From assembly GCA_002704185.1 (NCBI GenBank), contig PAFP01000010.1, positions 3,067 through 15,265 of the forward strand: a stretch of DNA of 12,199 nt, written 5' to 3'. Below, one piece after another: positions 7,058-12,199 of the stretch. How positions within the stretch are numbered: position 1 is the first letter of the stretch; every line of letters starts with the position of its first letter. A program made the translations under genes and the position numbers. The notes below the pieces were generated by a model. The model made no database searches. It was not told the origin of the DNA and was given only the letters and a program-made list of their open reading frames with translations. This DNA is from Candidatus Pelagibacter sp. GTDB lineage: Bacteria; Pseudomonadota; Alphaproteobacteria; Pelagibacterales; Pelagibacteraceae.

Positions 7058-7645
7058 CTATTTCCTCTTTTTAAAAACTTTTTGACTTGATCTTGTTAAG
7101 GATAGTTTGTTAGAGCCAACATTTTTTGTAATAGCTGATCCCGCGCCAATAGTTGTATTAGACCCAATTTTAATAGGAGCGACCAATGATGTATTTGAGC
7201 CTATAAAAACATTGTCTTCAATTATAGTCTTGCTTTTTTTTCTACCATCAAAATTACATGTGATTGTTCCAGCTCCTAAATTAACTTCTTTACCGATCTT
7301 GCTATCTCCTACATACGACAAATGATTAATCTTACTATTTTTACCAATGTATGATTTTTTCAATTCTACAAAATTTCCAATTTTTGAATTATCATCTATT
7401 ATACTGTCAGGTCTAATTCTTGCGAATGGTCCAATTTCAACGTTATTTTTTATTACAGCTTTTTCAATATGGCTAAATGATTTTATAGTAACATTATTAC
7501 CAATTTTAACATTTGATCCGAATACAACATATGGTTCAACAGTTACTTTTTTTCCAAATTTTGTATCTTTGCATAAATAAACTGTTTCAATATCTACAAA
7601 CTTTACTCCTGCTTTTTTAGCTAAATTTCTTAATTTTTTTTGCAT
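7058..7645 (-). CDS. glmU: Glucosamine-1-phosphate N-acetyltransferase (GlmU C-terminal half only)
   Basis: Left-handed beta-helix (hexapeptide repeat) acetyltransferase that should convert glucosamine 1-phosphate and acetyl-CoA to GlcNAc 1-phosphate. GlmU is normally about 450 aa with an N-terminal uridyltransferase; this protein is 195 aa and aligns by eye with E. coli GlmU from the linker helix on, at a constant offset of 255. Active-site residues are all kept: R78, K96, H108 (general base, E. coli H363), Y111, N122, N131, K137, S150, A168 and R185. The NTP-transferase domain with its GXGXRM loop is absent. An in-frame TAG lies five codons before the ATG, and the DNA beyond holds gph on the other strand, so there is no adjacent missing half. 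glmS follows after 3 bp, as in the common glmU-glmS order. The intact active site argues for a working single-function enzyme rather than a decaying fragment. Confidence 0.9.
   Translation of the reverse strand: MQKKLRNLAKKAGVKFVDIETVYLCKDTKFGKKVTVEPYVVFGSNVKIGNNVTIKSFSHIEKAVIKNNVEIGPFARIRPDSIIDDNSKIGNFVELKKSYIGKNSKINHLSYVGDSKIGKEVNLGAGTITCNFDGRKKSKTIIEDNVFIGSNTSLVAPIKIGSNTTIGAGSAITKNVGSNKLSLTRSSQKVFKKRK
7063..7068 (-). promoter_or_regulatory. Ribosome binding site of glmS
   Basis: AGAGGA on the minus strand, 8 nt before the glmS ATG and inside the last codons of the glmU-like gene. It is one of the few clear Shine-Dalgarno sequences in the window and supports the start at 7054. Confidence 0.6.
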
Positions 7646-7656
7646 AACATTAATAG

Positions 7657-7685
7657 GCTATAAATGTATCTTTCAAATTGATCAA
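7657..7685 (-). promoter_or_regulatory. Predicted promoter of the glmU-glmS pair
   Basis: On the minus strand TTGATC (7685-7680) and TATAGC (7662-7657), each 4 of 6 matches to consensus, are separated by 17 bp. A run of T and A (7694-7706) lies just upstream of the -35, in the position of an UP element. The -10 box ends 11 nt before the ATG. It is the weakest of the three promoters I propose, but the spacing is canonical. Confidence 0.35.
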
Positions 7686-7757
7686 TAATTCAGTTTTTAA
7701 AAAAAACTATGTTAATTTTGTGATTGCTGATAAATATATATCCAGCTAATAAAAAGC

Positions 7758-8438
7758 ATGGAAAACTGTATAATTTTTGATTTAGATGGAACATTAGTAG
7801 ATACAGCTCCAGACTTAATGAAAGCCCATAATTATGTGATGAGAAAATATGGGTACCCTGAACAACCACAAAAATCTATTCGTTTTTTAGCTGGAAGAGG
7901 GGCGAAACAAATGATCATCAACTCCGTCATTACTCACGATAAAATTCAAAATATTTCTAATTCTAAAATGATCAATGATATGACGAAAGATTTTATAAAC
8001 TTTTATAAAAATAATATATCTGCAAAGTCTCAATTAAATAAGAATGTAATTGATTTATTGAGATGGTGTAGGAAAAAAAATATTCATCTCGCTGTATGTA
8101 CAAATAAACCTGAGTATTTAGCTGTTAAACTTTTAAGGGAGTTAAATATAGACAGTTATTTTGTTTTCGTTGCTGGATCGGATACATTTGAGTTTAAAAA
8201 ACCAGATCCAAGACACCTGACTAATATTCTAGATATACTAGAGATAAAAAAAAATAATTCAATCATGGTAGGAGATAGTGAAACTGACTCAGAAGCAGCT
8301 TTTCAAGCAAAAATAAAATTCATACTAGTAGCTAATGGATATACCCTTAAAGACGAAGAAAATATAAAGCATGATTTTTTAATAAATGATTTTAATTTGA
8401 TTAAAGAAATATCTTTAGAATTACTTAATATTAAATAA
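7758..8438 (+). CDS. gph: HAD-family phosphatase, phosphoglycolate phosphatase type
   Basis: Cytoplasmic HAD-superfamily hydrolase, most likely dephosphorylating 2-phosphoglycolate to glycolate. At 226 residues it matches the family. Motif I is F7-D8-L-D10-G-T-L-V-D-T-A-P-D-L, with nucleophile D8 and acid/base D10; the TAPDL extension is typical of Gph. An alpha-helical cap covers about residues 16-90. Motif II is T115 in VCTNKP, motif III is the Lys of FEFKKPDP (147-148), and motif IV is G172-D173-S-E-T-D177. The start ATG at 7758 puts motif I at the very N-terminus as expected. It is the first plus-strand gene after a 112-bp divergent gap and lies 43 bp before prpB, which has its own predicted promoter. 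Exact substrate is inferred, since related HAD enzymes act on other small phosphates. Confidence 0.88.
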   Translation: MENCIIFDLDGTLVDTAPDLMKAHNYVMRKYGYPEQPQKSIRFLAGRGAKQMIINSVITHDKIQNISNSKMINDMTKDFINFYKNNISAKSQLNKNVIDLLRWCRKKNIHLAVCTNKPEYLAVKLLRELNIDSYFVFVAGSDTFEFKKPDPRHLTNILDILEIKKNNSIMVGDSETDSEAAFQAKIKFILVANGYTLKDEENIKHDFLINDFNLIKEISLELLNIK

Positions 8439-8442
8439 TTTT

Positions 8443-8470
8443 TTGACTTTTGTGATTTTAAATTTATAAA
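8443..8470 (+). promoter_or_regulatory. Predicted sigma-70-type promoter for prpB-prpC
   Basis: TTGACT (8443-8448; 5 of 6 matches) and TATAAA (8465-8470; 5 of 6) are separated by 16 bp in the 43-bp gap after gph. Eleven nucleotides lie between the -10 box and the prpB ATG, predicting a very short leader without a Shine-Dalgarno sequence. This would let prpBC be expressed independently of gph. Confidence 0.5.
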
Positions 8471-8481
8471 TTGTTTTATCT

Positions 8482-9378
8482 ATGCATTTTGTAAATACCA
8501 AGCCCAGAGAAAAAAGGTCTAGCTTGTTGTCAAATCTTAAATCAGGGAAGCTTTTGACATTCCCTGGTGCCTATAATGCTTTGGTTGCAAAACTTATTAA
8601 AGATATTGGTTTCGATGGAATATATGTGTCTGGTGGGGTTATGTCGAATGATCTTGGAATACCAGATATAGGATTAACTACTTTAGAACATGTTAGTACG
8701 CGCGCAAAACAAATTTCACAATGTACTTTATTGCCAACAATTGTAGATGCAGACACTGGCTTTTCTAGTTGTAAGAAAACTGTTGAAGTATTTGAAAAAT
8801 TTGGACTTAGTGGTCTGCATATTGAAGATCAAGTAGCAGAAAAAAGATGTGGACATTTAGATAACAAAGAGCTGATAACTAAAGATGAAATGGTTAATAA
8901 AATCAAAGAGGCCGTTAAAGCAAAAATAGATAACAATTTTTTAATAATAGCCAGAACAGATGCAAATTCAGTAGAAGGTATCGATAAAACAATAGATAGA
9001 ATTAAAGCTTATGAGGATGCAGGGGCCGATATGATTTTTCCAGAAGCAATGAAAAATGAAAAAGAGTTTGAGATCATAAGAAAGAACGCAAGAACATTTT
9101 TACTGGCTAACATGACTGAGTTCGGAAAATCTAAACTTTTAACTAAAAATGAACTTAATAATTTAGGATATAATATAGTAATTTATCCTGTAACAACGCA
9201 AAGATTAGCTCTTAAAAGTGTAGAAGATGGTTTAAATGTCATCTTTAAGGATGGGCATCAAAATAACTTAATTAAAAATATGCAGACTAGAAAAAGGTTG
9301 TATGAATTAGTAGAGTATGAAAAATATAATCAACCTGGAAAAAAAATTACAGATTTTAGTACCGAGGGACACGAATAA
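8482..9378 (+). CDS. prpB: 2-methylisocitrate lyase
   Basis: Cleaves 2-methylisocitrate to pyruvate and succinate, the last step of the methylcitrate cycle that consumes propionyl-CoA. At 298 residues it is the normal PrpB length. It belongs to the isocitrate lyase/PEP mutase TIM-barrel superfamily. Visible motifs are YVSGG (48-52), the metal-binding V88-D-A-D91-T-G-F, GLHIEDQ, and the catalytic loop K121-R-C-G-H125 with C123 as acid/base. The R in KRCGH, in place of the KKCGH of isocitrate lyases, together with the short length favours methylisocitrate lyase. ARTDA and LFP-type segments (DMIFPEA) follow, then LANMTEFG. The ATG at 8482 is the only in-frame start that keeps the N-terminal helix. 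It overlaps prpC by one base. Alternative assignments such as PEP mutase or oxaloacetate decarboxylase fit the active-site loop less well. Confidence 0.93.
   Translation: MHFVNTKPREKRSSLLSNLKSGKLLTFPGAYNALVAKLIKDIGFDGIYVSGGVMSNDLGIPDIGLTTLEHVSTRAKQISQCTLLPTIVDADTGFSSCKKTVEVFEKFGLSGLHIEDQVAEKRCGHLDNKELITKDEMVNKIKEAVKAKIDNNFLIIARTDANSVEGIDKTIDRIKAYEDAGADMIFPEAMKNEKEFEIIRKNARTFLLANMTEFGKSKLLTKNELNNLGYNIVIYPVTTQRLALKSVEDGLNVIFKDGHQNNLIKNMQTRKRLYELVEYEKYNQPGKKITDFSTEGHE
9364..9369 (+). promoter_or_regulatory. Ribosome binding site of prpC
   Basis: GAGGGA lies inside the last codons of prpB, 8 nt before the prpC ATG (9378). It supports that start and the one-base TAATG stop-start overlap, which implies translational coupling. 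Confidence 0.55.
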
Positions 9379-10502
9379 TGACTAACGAAGTTAAAAAAGG
9401 ATTGATCGGAGTTATAAGTGATGAAACAAAAATATCTGAGGTTATGCCAGATATTAACTCTCTAACCTATAGAGGATATACCGTACAAGAACTTTGTGAA
9501 AAGTGTAATTTTGAAGAAGTTGCTTACTTGATTCTTAATAACGACTTACCTAATAAAGATGAATTAGCAAAATTTAAAAATGATGAGAGAAGTAACAGAA
9601 AAATCTCAGATAATTTAAAATCAATAATTAAAAACTATCCAAAAAAAGCTCATCCAATGGATACTACTCGAACTTCAATAAGTCATATGGGTTTGGAAGA
9701 TCCAGATACTTCCAATAATTCAAATGAAGCTAGTATGAGAAAATCTTTAAGACTCCTTGCAAAAGTATCCACTGCTGTAGCAGCGAGTTTTAGAGTAAGG
9801 AAGGGACAAGATATTATTGAACCAAACAATGATTTAGATTTCTGTGAAAATTTTTTTCATATGTGCTTTGGTAAAGTTCCAAGTAAAGAAGTTGTGAAAG
9901 CATTTGATGCTTCAATGACTTTATATGCTGAGCATAGTTTTAATGCATCAACTTTTACTTCAAGAGTCATAACTAGCAGCTTGTCAGATATGCATGGGGC
10001 AGTCACAGGTGCAGTAGCTAGTTTAAAAGGACCATTGCATGGAGGTGCAAACGAAGCAGTAGCACATATGCTAAATGAAGTAGGTTCTTCAGACAAGGCT
10101 GAAGAATTTATTCTAAATAAAATTAAAAATAAGGAGCTAATCATGGGGTTTGGTCATAGGGTTTATCGTAATGGTGACTCGAGAGTTCCTACAATGACTG
10201 AATACTACCATAAAACTGCTAAATATTATAAAAATTCTGAATTACCTAAGATTTCAAAAATTCTTGAAGATACAATGCTAAGAGAGAAGAACATTAAACC
10301 TAATTTAGACTTTCCAGCTGGGCCAACTTATCTTTTGATGGGTTTTGATATTGATTTTTTTACACCTATTTTTATTGTATCAAGAATTACTGGTTGGTGT
10401 GCTCATATAATGGAACAACTTGAAAATAACAAATTGATAAGACCTCTTTCTAAATATACAGGTACACCACACAGACAAATTGAAAAAAAACAAATAATTT
10501 AA
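9378..10502 (+). CDS. prpC: 2-methylcitrate synthase (citrate synthase family)
   Basis: Condenses propionyl-CoA with oxaloacetate to 2-methylcitrate. At 374 residues it is the short, PrpC-like form of the citrate synthase family. Motifs in order are LTYRGY (29-34), HSFNASTFTSRV (186-197), GPLH221-GGANEAV and GFGH260-RVY with the two catalytic His residues, and D311 in NLDFPAG, completing the catalytic triad. FTPIFIVSRITGW and AHIMEQ follow near the end. Pairing with a methylisocitrate lyase in a one-base overlap supports methylcitrate rather than citrate synthase as its main job, although many enzymes of this type accept acetyl-CoA too. PrpD or a methylcitrate dehydratase would be needed between the two steps and is not in this window. 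The stop codon lies within a hairpin shared with the convergent hydrolase gene. Confidence 0.92.
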   Translation: MTNEVKKGLIGVISDETKISEVMPDINSLTYRGYTVQELCEKCNFEEVAYLILNNDLPNKDELAKFKNDERSNRKISDNLKSIIKNYPKKAHPMDTTRTSISHMGLEDPDTSNNSNEASMRKSLRLLAKVSTAVAASFRVRKGQDIIEPNNDLDFCENFFHMCFGKVPSKEVVKAFDASMTLYAEHSFNASTFTSRVITSSLSDMHGAVTGAVASLKGPLHGGANEAVAHMLNEVGSSDKAEEFILNKIKNKELIMGFGHRVYRNGDSRVPTMTEYYHKTAKYYKNSELPKISKILEDTMLREKNIKPNLDFPAGPTYLLMGFDIDFFTPIFIVSRITGWCAHIMEQLENNKLIRPLSKYTGTPHRQIEKKQII

Positions 10503-10513
10503 ACAAATTATTT
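10492..10513. terminator. Bidirectional A/T hairpin between convergent prpC and hydrolase genes
   Basis: AAATAATTT (10492-10500) and AAATTATTT (10505-10513) are exact reverse complements around a 4-nt loop. A run of A precedes it from 10483 and a T-rich run follows to about 10520, giving a U-run in the transcript from either strand. Both stop codons lie in or beside the stem: prpC TAA at 10500-10502 and hydrolase TAA at 10510-10508. The stem has no G or C, so termination may be weak, but the symmetrical layout fits a shared terminator. Confidence 0.5.
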
Positions 10514-11248
10514 TTTATTTTGATTAAAAAAATTTATTGTTCTTTTAGCAGCATCTTTCCAAATCTTTTTATTATAACCTGCTCCACCTTTATATTTTTT
10601 TGATTCCCAAGCGTGGCCTCCATTGTCGTAATAATGAACTTTAACCGCAGCACATTTTTTTAAAGCTTTATTAATTTGAGGTCTTACCCGTTTAAGTGGC
10701 TGTGTTGTGTCTTTTTTTGGATGCAAAACTAATAATGAATTACAATCTTTTTTTATGTATTTAGCTGGGTAACCATTTAATCCTCCTGTAAAATTCCAAA
10801 CTCCATAATGACTTGATGCAGCGTTTACTTGTTTAGAACCGGCTAAATAAGTCGCCCAATAACCTCCGTTCGAAAAGCCGACGGCAAAAATATTTTTTTT
10901 ATCAATTTTTGGATCTCTTTTTATAACCTCAACGAGTTCGGTTAGTTCATTTTCAATAGGTTTTCTAAAGGTTGTCCAGGTTTTCCCTCTAGTTTTTGGA
11001 GTTATTCCGTGACGTTTAAAAAAATCTGGGCTGTATATTGCAAAGCCTGCATTTAAATAATCATTACCAATATAATTCATTAAATAATTTGATTTAAATC
11101 CTCCACTGCTATGTAAGAGAATTACTGCTGGAAAAGGTTCACTGCCTAATGGATATTTCGTTTCATGATAAATAGGTTCTGCAACAACTTTTATTGTTAA
11201 TAAAAAAAATATAATTGTTATTAATCTTATTAATTGAAGGTAATACAC
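10508..11248 (-). CDS. Exported alpha/beta hydrolase, dienelactone hydrolase-like
   Basis: Predicted periplasmic serine hydrolase; the substrate is unknown. The 246-residue product has a Sec signal peptide: a short start with R8, a hydrophobic core from about L9 to I19, and likely cleavage after V-V-A23. The mature part begins with VILLHSSGG, the strand and oxyanion loop of the alpha/beta fold. The nucleophile is S126 in GFSNGG, the acid is probably D180 in LHPKKDTTQPL, and the base is H212 in GGHAWE. Classical dienelactone hydrolases use Cys, so an esterase-like role is more plausible than chlorocatechol degradation. The start is GTG at 11248; no ATG lies further upstream in this frame, and later Met codons would remove the signal peptide. 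No Shine-Dalgarno sequence is visible. It converges on prpC with a 5-bp gap and lies 75 bp after nrdB, probably as a separate unit because a terminator intervenes. Confidence 0.8.
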   Translation of the reverse strand: MYYLQLIRLITIIFFLLTIKVVAEPIYHETKYPLGSEPFPAVILLHSSGGFKSNYLMNYIGNDYLNAGFAIYSPDFFKRHGITPKTRGKTWTTFRKPIENELTELVEVIKRDPKIDKKNIFAVGFSNGGYWATYLAGSKQVNAASSHYGVWNFTGGLNGYPAKYIKKDCNSLLVLHPKKDTTQPLKRVRPQINKALKKCAAVKVHYYDNGGHAWESKKYKGGAGYNKKIWKDAAKRTINFFNQNKK

Positions 11249-11278
11249 TTAATAATTTGTCAAATTGTTTCTATATAT

Positions 11279-11306
11279 AAAGGGCGATAAAATATTACCG
11301 CCCTTT
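11279..11306 (-). terminator. Predicted intrinsic terminator of nrdB
   Basis: AAAGGGCG (11306-11299 in minus-strand sense) pairs perfectly with CGCCCTTT (11286-11279) around a 12-nt loop, 17 nt beyond the nrdB stop. The sequence after the stem is TATATATAG, a weak U-tract. The GC-rich stem core stands out against the very A/T-rich surroundings. On the plus strand there is no gene for it to terminate. Confidence 0.6.
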
Positions 11307-11323
11307 AGTAATTTAAATATTAA

Positions 11324-12199
11324 TTACTTAGTAAAGTCAAATGCCTCGACCCATGAGCCTCTTGTAGATGCTTTAGAATATTCAGTGGCTCTTCCTTCGA
11401 AAAAATTCATATGCTCAACTCCGTTTAACATGGTATCTAACCATTCTAAAGGATTTTCCTTCACATCATAAATTTCATCCATTTTTAATTGCGCTAATCT
11501 TCTATTTGCAATCCAACGAATATAATCTTTGACTTGCTGAGCTGTTAATCCCTCGATCGGGCCCATTTCAAAAGCTAAATCAATAAAAGCATCCTCATGA
11601 TCAACGATTGTTCTACATGCATCTTCTATTTCTTTTTTTAAAGACTTATCTAACAATCCTGGGTTTTCTTGGCAGAAAGTATTAAATATCTTTATCATAG
11701 AGTTACAATGTAAAGTTTCATCCCTAACTGACCAAGTAACAATCTGACCCATACCTTTCATTTTATTAAATCTAGGGAAGTTTAATAAAATCGCAAAACT
11801 AGCAAATAGCTGCAAACCTTCAGTAAAAGCAGAAAAAACAGCGACTGTTTTTGCAATTTCTCTTTTGTTATTCATGTTGAAGTTTTGCATGTAATCGTAC
11901 TTATCTTTCATTTCTTTATACTTTAGAAATGCTGAATATTCAGTTTCGGGCATACCAATAGTATCTAACAAATGTGAGTATGCAGCTATATGTACGGTTT
12001 CCATTGCAGCAAAAGCAGTCATCATCATTAAAACTTCTGTTGGTTTAAAAACAGTTGTATAATGTCTTAAATAGCAATTATTTACTTCAACATCTGCTTG
12101 TGTAAAAAATCTAAAGATATGAGTTAAAAGATTTTTCTCAGCTGGAGTGATATTTTTCTGCCAATCTCTTACATCGTCTCCTAATGGAACTTCTTCAGG
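11324..12199 (-). CDS. nrdB: Ribonucleoside-diphosphate reductase small subunit (class Ia), N-terminus beyond window
   Basis: Carries the diiron centre and tyrosyl radical that NrdA needs to reduce ribonucleotides for DNA synthesis. The frame stays open to the right edge and gives 291 residues; a Met at 12028 is internal, since homologous sequence continues upstream of it. In fragment numbering the ligands are D36, E67, H70, E127, E161 and H164 (in TQAD, METVH, FTEG and RDETLH), and the radical tyrosine is Y74. The spacings D-31-E-3-H-4-Y and E-34-E-3-H equal those of E. coli NrdB (D84, E115, H118, Y122; E204, E238, H241). By that alignment about 48 residues are missing at the start. The C-terminus, with NFFEGRATEYSKAS and the tail ending FDFTK, resembles alphaproteobacterial NrdB, where the tail docks into NrdA. 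A terminator follows 17 nt after the stop. Confidence 0.96.
   Translation of the reverse strand, partial: PEEVPLGDDVRDWQKNITPAEKNLLTHIFRFFTQADVEVNNCYLRHYTTVFKPTEVLMMMTAFAAMETVHIAAYSHLLDTIGMPETEYSAFLKYKEMKDKYDYMQNFNMNNKREIAKTVAVFSAFTEGLQLFASFAILLNFPRFNKMKGMGQIVTWSVRDETLHCNSMIKIFNTFCQENPGLLDKSLKKEIEDACRTIVDHEDAFIDLAFEMGPIEGLTAQQVKDYIRWIANRRLAQLKMDEIYDVKENPLEWLDTMLNGVEHMNFFEGRATEYSKASTRGSWVEAFDFTK

Noticed and set aside
7712..7740. Possible gph promoter (TTAATT, 17 bp, TATATA)
   Set aside because: The -35 match is poor and TATATA is common in this A/T-rich gap; too weak to list as a feature, although some promoter for gph probably lies here.
9857..10144. Minus-strand open frame of 95 codons inside prpC
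   Set aside because: It is antisense to the conserved catalytic His region of prpC and shows no motif or initiation signal.
12026..12028. ATG at 12028 as the nrdB start
   Set aside because: Homologous sequence, including the first iron ligand Asp, continues upstream in frame to the window edge, so this Met is internal.
1..12199. Mobile element, prophage, CRISPR or defence system
   Set aside because: No transposase, integrase, terminal repeats, spacer arrays or effector-like genes are seen on either strand; all intact frames are explained by core metabolism.

Overview
The window is an A/T-rich, tightly packed stretch of bacterial chromosome carrying housekeeping metabolism. Low GC, near-zero gene spacing, overlapping start and stop codons, an alphaproteobacterial-looking NrdB and a PrpB-PrpC pair together suggest a streamlined marine alphaproteobacterium of the SAR11 / Pelagibacterales type. 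That assignment is inference from style and gene content; there is no rRNA or other phylogenetic marker here.

Layout. Positions 1-7645 hold six genes, all on the minus strand. In transcription order they are: a free-standing acetyltransferase half of GlmU, GlmS, class II DAHP synthase, NH3-dependent NAD synthetase, cysteinyl-tRNA synthetase, and citramalate synthase, which runs off the left edge. glmU and glmS are 3 bp apart. A 271-bp gap with two small direct-repeat arrays and a good promoter separates glmS from the DAHP synthase gene. From there aroG-nadE-cysS-cimA look like one transcription unit (gaps of 41 and 18 bp, then a 4-bp overlap). A short divergent region (7646-7757) leads to the plus-strand genes gph (phosphoglycolate phosphatase family), prpB and prpC, the last two overlapping by 1 bp. 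prpC converges on an exported serine hydrolase gene, sharing an A/T hairpin that contains both stop codons. Further right, on the minus strand, is the class Ia ribonucleotide reductase small subunit nrdB, cut by the right edge and followed by a GC-stemmed terminator.

Functions. glmU-CTD and glmS serve amino-sugar (UDP-GlcNAc) synthesis for the cell wall. The DAHP synthase opens the shikimate pathway. cimA opens the pyruvate-to-isoleucine route. nadE and cysS supply NAD and Cys-tRNA. prpB and prpC are two of the three core steps of the methylcitrate cycle for propionyl-CoA. nrdB supplies deoxynucleotides.

I see no mobile element, CRISPR array, tRNA, rRNA, phage gene or defence system, and no convincing undescribed multi-gene system. 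The points most worth a second look are the missing uridyltransferase half of GlmU, the repeat-bearing 271-bp gap, a perfect 10-bp inverted repeat abutting the cysS start codon, and three predicted promoters whose -10 boxes all lie exactly 11 nt before the start codon.
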